From Affinundibacterium fentianense (lineage in GTDB: Bacteria > Pseudomonadota > Gammaproteobacteria > Burkholderiales > Burkholderiaceae_D): 64,000 nucleotides of DNA. The stretch is from positions 62,001-126,000 of the forward strand of contig NZ_JAGSPJ010000002.1 in the NCBI RefSeq assembly GCF_018139545.1, given 5' to 3'. Every line of letters starts with the position of its first letter. Within the stretch, counting starts at the first letter, position 1. Positions 28,359 to 36,891 of the stretch are shown in pieces. Under the pieces are notes generated by a model. It was not told the origin of the DNA and did no database searches. It saw only the letters and a program-made list of their open reading frames with translations. Both the position numbers and the translations under genes were made by a program.

Positions 28359-28898
28359 CTACCACATTGGCACCTGTTGCTGGCTCGATCGATTATATTC
28401 AGCGACGCCTTCTAAGCGCAGTAAAAATAATTTGACGCCGAGATGAAATCCCGTTTCATCGTCGTGATGGGCAAAACCGCCCAAACCACCCGCAGCGGTA
28501 ACCCTATGGCATGGAATGATCAGCGGAAACCAATTCGCGCCGCAAGCTTGTCCGACCGCTCTCGGGGCTGATTGAATATGCTTTGCAATCTGTCCGTAGG
28601 TGCGCACTTCGCCACATGGAATACGAGCTATCGCTTGCCATACCTTTTGTTGAAATGCACTGCCGTATGGCTTCAATGGCAGATTAAATTGAAATGTTGG
28701 ATCAGAAAAATAACGTTCAATTTGTCGTGCAGTCTGCTCTGACACTGCATCATTCGGCGCTTTTTCTTGAAAACGCGGAGGTAGATAAACTAACTCAGTC
28801 AGTTGATTCAATTCTGTTCGCACACCCATAAAACCGAACGGTGCTGGGATGATTGCAGAGAAAATTGTTGCATGCAAATTTGCTTCCGGCGTTGCCAT
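28359..28898 (-). CDS. ogt: Methylated-DNA--protein-cysteine methyltransferase (Ogt type)
   Basis: A 179-residue suicide DNA repair enzyme that removes methyl groups from O6-methylguanine. The active site reads LIIPCHRVTAAGGLGGF with the acceptor cysteine, and the DNA-binding helix has PCGEVRTYGQIAKHI...RAVGQACGANWFP. Length and lack of an Ada zinc domain fit Ogt. Its end slightly overlaps the long form of xerD, so the two may be co-transcribed. Confidence 0.94.
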   Translation of the reverse strand: MATPEANLHATIFSAIIPAPFGFMGVRTELNQLTELVYLPPRFQEKAPNDAVSEQTARQIERYFSDPTFQFNLPLKPYGSAFQQKVWQAIARIPCGEVRTYGQIAKHIQSAPRAVGQACGANWFPLIIPCHRVTAAGGLGGFAHHDDETGFHLGVKLFLLRLEGVAEYNRSSQQQVPMW

Positions 28899-28949
28899 GA
28901 TTTTTCCAATCCATCATTTTTATGTGATTGTCCTACATAAATCGCCAAG

Positions 28950-28977
28950 AAAAAAGGCGCATCATTTGATGCGCCTT
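28950..28977 (-). terminator. Intrinsic terminator of the candidate small RNA
   Basis: AAGGCGCATCA and TGATGCGCCTT form an 11-bp perfect stem with a 2-nt spacer (28954-28977), followed on the minus strand by six T residues. It stands between the candidate RNA and ogt and would keep ogt independent. Confidence 0.85.
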
Positions 28978-29158
28978 CCAAATTTTTTCACGTTTGAGCT
29001 GTTTAGTCTTATTGAACAGGACTCAGCTTATATTGAAACGCGAATCTCCCCCCCTTTTTGACTGCACCCTGCTGGGCACTATTATTGCACTTCCTTATTC
29101 GGCCTTCGAAAATTGACAGTGGCGTTCCTCGGAACCATCGACATTGAAAATTTAAGGT
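28950..29158 (-). ncRNA. Candidate structured small RNA of about 200 nt
   Basis: The gap between ogt and the dct operon terminator carries the marks of an independent minus-strand RNA gene. There is a -10 element TATATT (29170 to 29165) with TTGTTT 16 bp upstream (29192 to 29187), and a strong intrinsic terminator about 200 bp later (28977 to 28950). The predicted ends can pair with each other: CCTT-AAATTTT-CA near the 5' end against TG-AAAAAATTT-GGAAGG just before the terminator, a closing stem as in 6S-type RNAs. Inside are GTTCC/GGAAC and CTGTT/AACAG hairpins. I could not match it to 6S, 4.5S, RNase P or tmRNA, and no ORF with a ribosome site covers it. Confidence 0.45.
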
Positions 29159-29363
29159 GTGCGAAATATAGCATGTCTTTTGCGCAAAACAATCATCGCT
29201 TTTCATTTAAAAAAAGCTTTGTTGCATTTGTGCTTCTGCAGCAGAGAAAGATCGCAAACTTCAAAAAAAATGTGCTAATTCAAAATGAGAGATGATATTT
29301 TCTCAGTGGAAATAGAAGTAATGCCAACGAGAAATTTTGAAATCTTGCAATTCGCCAATACCC

Positions 29364-29404
29364 AAAAAAAGCTGCGAGATTCGTGATGAATGTCGCAGCT
29401 TTTT
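29364..29404 (-). terminator. Terminator of the dctPQM operon
   Basis: An A-run with GCTGCGA (29364-29377) pairs with TCGCAGC and a T-run (29393-29404). On the minus strand the hairpin is followed by seven T residues, about 30 bp after the dctM stop. Confidence 0.9.
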
Positions 29405-29434
29405 GAGTCTTCATTACAACGAGCAACCAAGCAT

Positions 29435-30715
29435 TTAGTTGTAAATTAAATTCGGCAACCACGTTGAAATCGAAGGCACGTAAGTAACGAGTAACAGAAA
29501 CCCCAGCATCGTGAACAGCCAAGGTAAAACCGCCACGGTTAATTCTGTAATCCCCATTTTGGTAATTCCTGACGCAACGTATAAATTCAATCCGACAGGT
29601 GGGTGACACATTCCCACTTCCATGTTCACTACCATAATGATGCCAAAATGCACGGGATCAATACCCAACTTCATCGCGACCGGAAACAGAATGGGCGCCA
29701 TGATCAATACAATCGACGATGGCTCCATCACATTCCCTGCTAACAACAACAAAATATTCACGACAAATAAAAAACTGATCATGCCGAAACCGCTATCCAG
29801 TATCCAGCCGGCCATCGCCTGCGGGATATTTTCGCTCGTCATCAGAAATGAAAATAAAACCGCGTTTGTGATGATATACAAAAGCATGGCAGACATCGCA
29901 GCGGAATCAATCAGGACTTTCGGTACCTTTTTGAGACTCATATCTTTATACACAAAGACGGCAATGAAAAATGCATACACCGCAGCAACCGCGGCCGCTT
30001 CGGTAGGCGTAAAGACCCCTGAGTAAATTCCTCCCATGACGATGACGATAAGCGACAAACCCCAAGCACTCTTTCTAAACGCTGTTAAGCGCTCACCCCA
30101 ACTTGCTTTAGGCATTCTCGGATACTGGTGTTTACGCGCCAAAAACCACGTCGTCAATCCAAGAAAAAATGCCAGCATGAGGCCAGGTATCACCCCTGCC
30201 ATGAACAATTTCCCAACCGATGTATTGGTCGAAACCGAATACATCACCATCACGATCGATGGTGGAATCAAAATACCCAATGCCCCTGAGGTTGTCACCA
30301 CCCCTGCGCCAAATCCTTTGGGATACCCCTGTTTCACCATCGCTGGCAAAATAATCGAGCCAATTGCAACAACCGTCGCTGGCGAGGATCCAGAAACCGC
30401 AGCAAATAAAGCACATGCTAATACGCCGGCAAGCGCTAATCCACCATGCCAATGTCCAACCATAGAAATCGCAAATTGAATCATTCGTCGTGCAACACCA
30501 CCATGCGTCAAGAAATTCCCTGCCAAGATAAAGAAAGGAATCGCCATGATTTCAAACTTTTCAATGCCCGTGAATAGTTTCAGTGCGACCGATTCAATCG
30601 GCACTGAGGTCATGGTAAAAAGAAAGGTTAAAACAGTCAGGCCAAGCGCAATCGAAATTGGCATCCCCGTCAGCATTAACAATAAAAGCAATCCAAAAAT
30701 GATCAGGGCACTCAT
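29435..30715 (-). CDS. dctM: TRAP transporter large permease DctM
   Basis: A 426-residue inner membrane protein with about twelve hydrophobic segments, the sodium-coupled transport subunit of a tripartite ATP-independent periplasmic system. Family hallmarks are visible: AIPFFILAGNFLTHGGVARRMIQFA, SGSSPATVVAIGSIILPAM, GTLGILIPPSI-like GALGILIPPSIVMVMYS, FTPTEAAAVAAVYA and the C-terminal GMCHPPVGLNLYV. Its ATG overlaps the dctQ stop by 4 bp. The C4-dicarboxylate assignment rests on the binding protein and the linked DctS/DctR pair. Confidence 0.94.
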   Translation of the reverse strand: MSALIIFGLLLLLMLTGMPISIALGLTVLTFLFTMTSVPIESVALKLFTGIEKFEIMAIPFFILAGNFLTHGGVARRMIQFAISMVGHWHGGLALAGVLACALFAAVSGSSPATVVAIGSIILPAMVKQGYPKGFGAGVVTTSGALGILIPPSIVMVMYSVSTNTSVGKLFMAGVIPGLMLAFFLGLTTWFLARKHQYPRMPKASWGERLTAFRKSAWGLSLIVIVMGGIYSGVFTPTEAAAVAAVYAFFIAVFVYKDMSLKKVPKVLIDSAAMSAMLLYIITNAVLFSFLMTSENIPQAMAGWILDSGFGMISFLFVVNILLLLAGNVMEPSSIVLIMAPILFPVAMKLGIDPVHFGIIMVVNMEVGMCHPPVGLNLYVASGITKMGITELTVAVLPWLFTMLGFLLLVTYVPSISTWLPNLIYN

Positions 30716-31263
30716 GCTGTCACCTCATCCTCTAAGCCTTCAACATGGGCGTGATCATGCTTAGGTAGCTCGCCGCTCCGGATAAATATCCACGCGACTT
30801 GCAAGAATCGAAAGGACATTAAATAGGATCCCAAAGGAATGGCAAGATAGACCCACCACATTGGGATTTCCATATCAGGAGAGGTTTGATCTGTCTGTGC
30901 AATGCCGTAGACAAAATAGGCACCCAAAGTTCCAATGATTCCCGTGAACAAGGCACCCGCGCCTAAACTGATCACGACAAAGCGTTTTTTATTCGCTTCA
31001 CTTAATCGATTCACCAAAACGTCAACCCCAACGTGAATCCCAGATCGAACACCATAAGCAGCGCCGAACTTCGCCATCCAAACAAACAGATAAATTGTCA
31101 ATTCTTGCGCCCAACTTGTGTTGAGGCTAATCAGGAAATCCTGCACGCCAGGAATATTGAACCCAGACATATAGCGATGTACGACTGCAATGAAGGTAAT
31201 TATGGTCGCCGTAGCCATCAACAAGGCGATCAAATACTCTTCCAAGTGATCAAGCAATTTCAT
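30712..31263 (-). CDS. dctQ: TRAP transporter small permease DctQ
   Basis: A 183-residue protein with four membrane segments. WAQELTIYLFVWMAKFGAAYGVRSGIHVGVDVLV is the conserved DctQ block. The C-terminus is histidine- and acid-rich (PKHDHAHVEGLEDE). An AAGGAG ribosome site precedes the ATG. It lies between dctP and dctM and forms the membrane complex with DctM. Confidence 0.93.
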   Translation of the reverse strand: MKLLDHLEEYLIALLMATATIITFIAVVHRYMSGFNIPGVQDFLISLNTSWAQELTIYLFVWMAKFGAAYGVRSGIHVGVDVLVNRLSEANKKRFVVISLGAGALFTGIIGTLGAYFVYGIAQTDQTSPDMEIPMWWVYLAIPLGSYLMSFRFLQVAWIFIRSGELPKHDHAHVEGLEDEVTA

Positions 31264-31367
31264 GCGAGCTCCTTGAGAATCAAATTTAAAAAAAGGAATT
31301 GTCCAGATCAGCGATACCGCATTGCCAATCTGGTTTTATTCGAAGACGTGTTAGTAATGCCTAAGGA

Positions 31368-32426
31368 TTATTTCAAACCGAGAGCGGCAGCTTCCTTGTG
31401 GACACTTTGGATGAGGTCTTTACCAATTCGACCTTCCATATCTTTCTGCACCGGCATCAAAGCTTTCACCCAGTCAGCGCGTTCTTTGTCAGTCAATTGA
31501 TAAACCGTTGTTTTGCCCGACTTTTTAACCGCATCTAAGGCATTATCATTTTCAATTTGTGCGATCGCATTCGCATATTGCGTTGCTGACTTCATCGCTT
31601 TATTTAGCTCGGTACGAATATCAGCGGGTAAACCATCCCAGAATTTTTTATTCACAATCACGGCGTAGCCAAGATAACCGTGATTCGTTACGGTCACGTG
31701 TTTCTGCACCTCATGCATTTTTTGCGTATACAAATTAGACGGTGGATTTTCGGTTCCATCAACCACGCCTGTTTGTAAGGCTTGGTACACTTCTGAAAAT
31801 GCCATCACTTGAGGATTCGCGCCGAGCGCCCGCATTTGTGCATCTAACACTTTTGATGACTGTATGCGCAGTTTTTTTCCTTTCAAATCGCTCGGCAGCC
31901 GCATCGGTACGTTCGAAGACATCACTTTAAAGCCATTGTCCCAAAAACCTAGACCTGTGATGCCTTTAGGTTCTAACTTCGCTAGCAAACCCGCTCCGAC
32001 AGGACCTTCCGTAACGCGGTGTAGCACATCGCGATTTTGAAAGATGTATGGCAAATCAAAAACTTCAAATTCTTTCACACCCAAGGGACCAAACTTTGCC
32101 AAGGAGGGCGCCAGCATTTGGACTGCACCGAGTTGCAATGCTTCTAATTCCTCTTTGTCTTTATACAAAGTGCTATTCGGATAAAGCTCAACCTTCACAC
32201 GACCTTTTGTTCCTTTTTCCGCTAACTCTTTAAACCGCTCAGCCGCTTTACCTTTGGGCGTATCGTTCGCGACGACATGACTAAATTTGATCACGATAGG
32301 ATTTTGTGCATGGGCATAATGGCTAAAGCCAGCGACTGCTAGAGCTGCGCCCATCGTTGTCAACATCACACGTAAAGTCTGGCGCTTGGTTTGAGATTGC
32401 AAAAGTGCTTGATTCTTGGTGTTCAT
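31368..32426 (-). CDS. dctP: TRAP transporter C4-dicarboxylate-binding protein DctP
   Basis: A 352-residue periplasmic solute-binding protein with a signal peptide after a basic N-terminus (cleavage near AHA-QN). The conserved substrate-binding arginine region LRIQSSKVLDAQMRALGANP and the loop VMAFSEVYQALQTGVVDGTENPP match C4-dicarboxylate-binding DctP proteins, as does NHGYLGYAVIVNKKFWDGLP. An AGGAGAC ribosome site is present. Divergent transcription from a DctS/DctR two-component pair supports succinate, fumarate or malate as ligands. Confidence 0.93.
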   Translation of the reverse strand: MNTKNQALLQSQTKRQTLRVMLTTMGAALAVAGFSHYAHAQNPIVIKFSHVVANDTPKGKAAERFKELAEKGTKGRVKVELYPNSTLYKDKEELEALQLGAVQMLAPSLAKFGPLGVKEFEVFDLPYIFQNRDVLHRVTEGPVGAGLLAKLEPKGITGLGFWDNGFKVMSSNVPMRLPSDLKGKKLRIQSSKVLDAQMRALGANPQVMAFSEVYQALQTGVVDGTENPPSNLYTQKMHEVQKHVTVTNHGYLGYAVIVNKKFWDGLPADIRTELNKAMKSATQYANAIAQIENDNALDAVKKSGKTTVYQLTDKERADWVKALMPVQKDMEGRIGKDLIQSVHKEAAALGLK

Positions 32427-32485
32427 CGGTGTCTCCTATTAAATGTTATGCCTCATTATTAGCCTTGTTAAATCAAATACACAAC

Positions 32486-32518
32486 TGTGGTAAACCACAA
32501 TGTCGTCAGAAATCGACA
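32486..32518. promoter_or_regulatory. Two inverted repeats between dctP and dctS (candidate DctR operator)
   Basis: TGTGG-TAAA-CCACA (32486-32499) and TGTCG-N8-CGACA (32501-32518) sit next to each other in the divergent dctP-dctS gap, 60-90 bp from each start. Either could be bound by the FixJ-type regulator DctR. No sigma-54 promoter is seen on either strand here. Confidence 0.45.
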
Positions 32519-32567
32519 ATTTCCCAATCCGCACCGATTTTTGCCTCACTTCAGCTACACTTTTAGT

Positions 32568-34610
32568 ATGAAAATCAAACCTTTAGAAAGCAGACGATTC
32601 CAGACCACTCTACCTTGGATCTTACCCGTCCTTTTGGTCATGCTATTTGTTGCAATCTTGATTTGGTTACCGTGGCAGGCGCAAAAGATGGAAACAAACG
32701 AGCGCCAAGAGCAATTGATTGCCGACACGCTGTGGGTCGAACAAGCCCTGCAATTCCAACTCAAACGCCATGAAGAAAGTCTCACCAATCTGGCTGACGA
32801 CTTCGTTGACAATAAACTCAACAAACAAACGGTGGCAGAACGCTTGCGATTGTTAAGTGGAAATAACCACGAAATTCAAGATATCATTCTGTGGGACGCG
32901 CAAAACCTTCTAGTCGCGAGTAATTTCGATAGTCATTACCGCAACTCCGAGGAAGACATTTTTCCATTTCAACAAGCGCTCAAAGCAAGTGAAAGTTTTA
33001 CTGAAAAACTACATAAGCCATCCTGTAGTCGACTCCTACCCACAAAGACAAGTAATGGTAGCGATATTCTGTGCCGCTATCCTATATTTCGGAATCACAT
33101 CTACCGCGCCAGTATTATGGTTTCATTTCGCCTGCAAACTTTGCTCGATGAAATCGTTCCATGGTGGTTCGCCCAAGAAAATGACATCAGTCTGATCGAC
33201 AACGAAGACAAAGTAATTGCACGGCGTGCGGCAGGCGGACGTGGAAAAAATGTCTACACACACAATCGTCAACTCGATTTTCCGCAACTTAGCCTTAACT
33301 TACACACCAACAGTACGAAAGCCGAGCCCAAACTCCTCTCTAATCTATTGGTCGTCAGTGTGGTTCTCTTATCACTCGGTTTGGTGTGGAGTTTATTTGC
33401 GTTATGGCGCGACATCCATCGGCGTTTACGAGCAGAAGGGGCGCTACGCAAAGAAGCGGCATTCCGCGCTGCCATGGAAAATTCGCTAATTACCGGCTTG
33501 CGCGCGCGCGACATGCAGGGGCGCCTAACTTATGTCAATCCATCTTTTTGTAAAATGATCGGTTTCCCGGAGGACGAACTGATTGGCAAGCTTCCTCCCA
33601 TGCCTTACTGGGCGCCAGAAGAAATCGCAGAATACGAAAATCGGTTCGCACAAATTTTAACCGGCACGGTGCAACCTGAGGGTTTTGAAACCATCTACCA
33701 ACGCGCAAACGGTGAACGTTTTCCGGTTCTCATTTACGAATCACCACTGGTCGACGAGCATGGCAAACAAACGGGGTGGATGAGCTCCATCTTGGATGTC
33801 TCTGAACTCAAACGAGCCCAAGAATTAAGTCGACAACAAGAAGAAAAAGTGCATCAAAACGCGCGTCTTGCAACGATGGGAGAGATGGCATCTATGTTGG
33901 CGCACGAGTTGAATCAACCATTGGCGGCAATCTCGAGCTACACCACGGGAGCGATCAACCTTATTAGTCAAAACCAAACCGATCCGCTTTTATTGCGTGA
34001 GGCGATGGAAAAAGCGCGCCAGCAAGCACTTCGAGCCGCACAGGTAATTCGCAGTGTGCATGAATTTGTCCGCAAGCGCGAAGCAAGCCGCGTCAATTTT
34101 AATGTCAACGCATTACTCCAGAGCGTCATGCCACTTATTGCGCTTCAGGCACAAAGCCATCATGTGCACGTGCATTACCAAATTGATCCTGATTTACCGG
34201 AAATTTTTGCTGACAAAGTACTGATCGAACAAGTTATTCTAAACTTAACTCGAAACGCCATTGAAGCAATGCATGAAATTGATATTCAGCAGCGTCAACT
34301 GCAAATTCACGCGCATGCAATCCCAGTCGAGGACGAGACAACGCGAAATACAAACCCAAATACGCCCCCTGGCAACACCCACAAACATCTTTTGATACAA
34401 GTGATCGATCGAGGACATGGTATCAGTGCCGAAGTCGGCGAGAAACTCTTTTCACCTTTTTTCTCGACAAAAGCGAGCGGAATGGGGATGGGTTTGAATA
34501 TTTGTCGAACTGCGCTAGAGTTTCATGGTGGAAGTTTAAAGCACAGAGCCAATCCGACTGGTGGCACAATTTTCGAGTTCACCATTCCTTGCGCGACTTC
34601 CCCTAACTAA
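32568..34610 (+). CDS. dctS: C4-dicarboxylate sensor histidine kinase (DctS-like)
   Basis: A membrane kinase of 680 residues when started at the ATG at 32568; the frame runs back to 32487, but that adds a non-conserved tail. Layout: membrane segment about 15-37, periplasmic sensor (about 40-255), membrane segment about 260-285, PAS domain (about 300-420), HisKA with MLAHELNQPLAAISSY, and HATPase with NLTRNAIEAMHE, DRGHGIS and MGMGLNICRT. The HELNQPLAAIS motif is the DctS/FixL-type H-box. With the adjacent FixJ-family regulator it forms the DctS-DctR pair known from Rhodobacter to control dctPQM. Confidence 0.88.
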   Translation: MKIKPLESRRFQTTLPWILPVLLVMLFVAILIWLPWQAQKMETNERQEQLIADTLWVEQALQFQLKRHEESLTNLADDFVDNKLNKQTVAERLRLLSGNNHEIQDIILWDAQNLLVASNFDSHYRNSEEDIFPFQQALKASESFTEKLHKPSCSRLLPTKTSNGSDILCRYPIFRNHIYRASIMVSFRLQTLLDEIVPWWFAQENDISLIDNEDKVIARRAAGGRGKNVYTHNRQLDFPQLSLNLHTNSTKAEPKLLSNLLVVSVVLLSLGLVWSLFALWRDIHRRLRAEGALRKEAAFRAAMENSLITGLRARDMQGRLTYVNPSFCKMIGFPEDELIGKLPPMPYWAPEEIAEYENRFAQILTGTVQPEGFETIYQRANGERFPVLIYESPLVDEHGKQTGWMSSILDVSELKRAQELSRQQEEKVHQNARLATMGEMASMLAHELNQPLAAISSYTTGAINLISQNQTDPLLLREAMEKARQQALRAAQVIRSVHEFVRKREASRVNFNVNALLQSVMPLIALQAQSHHVHVHYQIDPDLPEIFADKVLIEQVILNLTRNAIEAMHEIDIQQRQLQIHAHAIPVEDETTRNTNPNTPPGNTHKHLLIQVIDRGHGISAEVGEKLFSPFFSTKASGMGMGLNICRTALEFHGGSLKHRANPTGGTIFEFTIPCATSPN

Positions 34611-34648
34611 TTCGAAAATACAGCAGCATCAATCGACATAGGAACACT

Positions 34649-35242
34649 ATGCTACATATCGTTGACGATGAAGATATTCTACGTGATGCATTGAGTTGGC
34701 TCGCGCGATCTCGGCAAATTCCTTCACAAACCTATCCGAATGCTGAAGCATTTCTTGCGAAAATGAATCAAGGATTCGATTTTGCCAAGGAGGGAGATTG
34801 TCTCTTACTGGATGTCCGTATGGCGGAACTTAGCGGCACCGCTTTATTCGAGATTTTAAGTGTGCGCCGCCTAACCCAACGCCTACCAGTCATTTTCTTA
34901 ACGGGTCACGGTGATGTCCCGATGGCAGTCGATAGCTTGAAGCGTGGCGCGTTTGATTTTTTCGAAAAGCCATTCAACGACAATGCACTCATGGACAGGG
35001 TAGAACAAGCCTTAGAACAATCCATCAAAGCTGGCGAAAAGCATCAAATACAATTGCGCTTAGAGAGTCTTTCGCAGCGTGAGCAGGAAGTATTGGAACG
35101 GATTTTACAAGGAAAAATGAACAAAAATATTGCCGATGAACTCGGTATTAGCATGCGCACAGTCGAAGTCCATCGCGCGCATATTTTCGATAAAATGCAG
35201 ATCAAAACTGCGGTCGAACTCGCTGGACTTTTGAAGCAATAA
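34649..35242 (+). CDS. dctR: FixJ/LuxR-family response regulator (DctR-like)
   Basis: A 197-residue regulator. The receiver domain has VDDED, Asp55 in CLLLDVRMAELSG, LTGHGDVPMAV and FEKPFND; the C-terminal LuxR-type helix-turn-helix reads LSQREQEVLERIL...NKNIADELGISMRTVEVHRAHIFDKM. It begins 38 bp after the kinase gene and is its obvious partner. Its likely target is the divergent dctPQM promoter. Confidence 0.9.
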   Translation: MLHIVDDEDILRDALSWLARSRQIPSQTYPNAEAFLAKMNQGFDFAKEGDCLLLDVRMAELSGTALFEILSVRRLTQRLPVIFLTGHGDVPMAVDSLKRGAFDFFEKPFNDNALMDRVEQALEQSIKAGEKHQIQLRLESLSQREQEVLERILQGKMNKNIADELGISMRTVEVHRAHIFDKMQIKTAVELAGLLKQ

Positions 35243-35269
35243 TGCGAGTAGGAAATCCTCCCATCTTGC

Positions 35270-36346
35270 TCAAACTTGGTGTTGATCCAAAGCCCAGACA
35301 ACGTGCTCGCGTACCAATTCAGACGTAGCCAAATCATCGCGTCGTCTCTGTAACGCTTGTACTATATCTGCGCGACCTTTGAATTCCTTCGCAGCATTAC
35401 CCAGACCCACAGCTAAATTACGTAACCATCTTTCATACCCAATACGGCGAATTGGACTGCCTTCCATTTTTCGCAAAAATTCACTTTCACTCCATCCAAA
35501 CAGGTCTAACATGCTCGCTTGATCCAAGCCGTGTCGGACCTCAAAATCATCGAGTACGGCCATCTGCGCGAATTTATTCCAAGGACAATACAATTGGCAG
35601 TCATCACAACCATATACACGATTGCCTATCATGGAACGAAACTCTAGAGGTATCGCACCGTGCAACTCTATTGTCAAATACGAAATGCAACGACGCGCAT
35701 CTAATTGATAAGGTCCAATAATTGCACGAGTAGGACAGACATCAATACAACTTTGGCAACTACCACAGTGATTCGAAGTTGGTGGATCAACAGGTAGAGG
35801 GATATCCACCAGTATCTCACCTAGGAAAAAAAGCGAACCCGCTTCTCGATTCAACAAAAGAGTATGTTTTCCACGCCAACCTAGGCCCGCTTTTTCCGCT
35901 AGAGCCACTTCCATCACCGGCGCCGAATCGGTAAACGCGCGATAGCCCAAAGCTCCAAGACGTGTTTCTATGGTGCTTGCAAGCTGCTGCAAACGCTGGC
36001 GCAATACCTTGTGATAGTCGCGTCCACGTGCATAGATCGAAATGATCGCAGTATCAGCTGCATGTCGCTGTTCTCGCTCACGCCAATTTTTTGTGCTTGA
36101 ACGAGGCAAATAGTCAACTCGCACGCTAATTACCCGAACGGTTCCAGGGACTAATTCATCGGGCCGATAGCGCTTACTACCATGACTTTCCATGTACGTC
36201 ATTTCACCATGATGCCCAGCGGCAATCCATTCTTGATAGCGCTCTACGGTGTGCGACAAATCGACATCACTAATGCGCACGTCCGCGAACCCCGCCTGTC
36301 GGCCTAGGTCTTTGATCTCCTGCGCAAGTTGGACGTAATCACTCAT
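35270..36346 (-). CDS. queG: Epoxyqueuosine reductase QueG
   Basis: A 358-residue cobalamin-dependent iron-sulfur enzyme that carries out the last step of queuosine synthesis in tRNA. Two ferredoxin-like clusters are visible: CGSCQSCIDVCPTRAI and CDDCQLYCPWNKFA; TKNWREREQ and AEKAGLGWRGKHTLLLNREAGSLFFLGEIL also match the family. The ATG at 36346 (MSDYVQLAQEIK) is preferred because the extension to 36457 is low-quality and overlaps tsaE's 5' region. It is divergent from tsaE by 44 bp and convergent with dctR. Confidence 0.95.
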   Translation of the reverse strand: MSDYVQLAQEIKDLGRQAGFADVRISDVDLSHTVERYQEWIAAGHHGEMTYMESHGSKRYRPDELVPGTVRVISVRVDYLPRSSTKNWREREQRHAADTAIISIYARGRDYHKVLRQRLQQLASTIETRLGALGYRAFTDSAPVMEVALAEKAGLGWRGKHTLLLNREAGSLFFLGEILVDIPLPVDPPTSNHCGSCQSCIDVCPTRAIIGPYQLDARRCISYLTIELHGAIPLEFRSMIGNRVYGCDDCQLYCPWNKFAQMAVLDDFEVRHGLDQASMLDLFGWSESEFLRKMEGSPIRRIGYERWLRNLAVGLGNAAKEFKGRADIVQALQRRRDDLATSELVREHVVWALDQHQV

Positions 36347-36390
36347 GTTATGGTATGTTTTGAGCCTTGACAGGCAGCAGTGAATTGAGA

Positions 36391-36876
36391 ATGCAACATT
36401 ATAAGACAAGCTTAGCAGATGAAGCGGCGACACTCGCGTTAGGAAAGAGTTTCGCACATTGTTTACGCGCGGGACTCATCATCTATTTGAATGGAGATCT
36501 TGGTGCTGGCAAGACCGCCCTGACACGCGCAATTTTGCATGCATCGGGATATGTTGGTACGGTTAAAAGCCCAACCTATACTCTCGCTGAACCGTATCAA
36601 ATTAGCGTTCAAGGAAATCGCATCAAACTGATGCACTTTGACTTATATCGTCTACGTAGTCCCGATGAATTCACCGAAGCGGGTTTCCGTGATGAGATTA
36701 ATACAGAAACGATTTGTATCATCGAATGGCCCGACAAAGCGGATGGAGTTCTCCCTCTTCCTGATATTCAAATTGACATTACCATTCTCGACGAAGGTCG
36801 CGACGTCGACATCAGGGCACACACTGACAAAGGTGAGTCTAGTCTGTCACAATTGCGCTTTGCGCCCAATCTTTAA
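36391..36876 (+). CDS. tsaE: tRNA threonylcarbamoyladenosine biosynthesis ATPase TsaE
   Basis: A 161-residue P-loop ATPase with GDLGAGKTALTRAIL (Walker A), KSPTYTLAEPY, MHFDLYRL and CIIEWPDKADG. It supports TsaB-TsaD in t6A synthesis. The frame opens at a TTG at 36367, but the ATG at 36391 gives the standard N-terminus. It is followed after 15 bp by amiC, a common tsaE-amidase arrangement. Confidence 0.94.
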   Translation: MQHYKTSLADEAATLALGKSFAHCLRAGLIIYLNGDLGAGKTALTRAILHASGYVGTVKSPTYTLAEPYQISVQGNRIKLMHFDLYRLRSPDEFTEAGFRDEINTETICIIEWPDKADGVLPLPDIQIDITILDEGRDVDIRAHTDKGESSLSQLRFAPNL

Positions 36877-36891
36877 TAGCATCCATTCACT

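Noticed and set aside
28950..29158. Identification of the candidate RNA as 6S RNA (ssrS)
   Set aside because: The closing-stem plan fits, but I could not align it to known 6S sequences, and the usual zapA/ygfA neighbourhood is absent. It is kept as an unassigned candidate.
29009..29295. Short ORFs in both strands between ogt and dctM
   Set aside because: No ribosome sites, no domains, and they overlap the structured-RNA candidate and its promoter.
32427..32567. Sigma-54 promoter for dctP
   Set aside because: No GG-N10-GC element at the required spacing, and the linked regulator is FixJ-type rather than NtrC-type.
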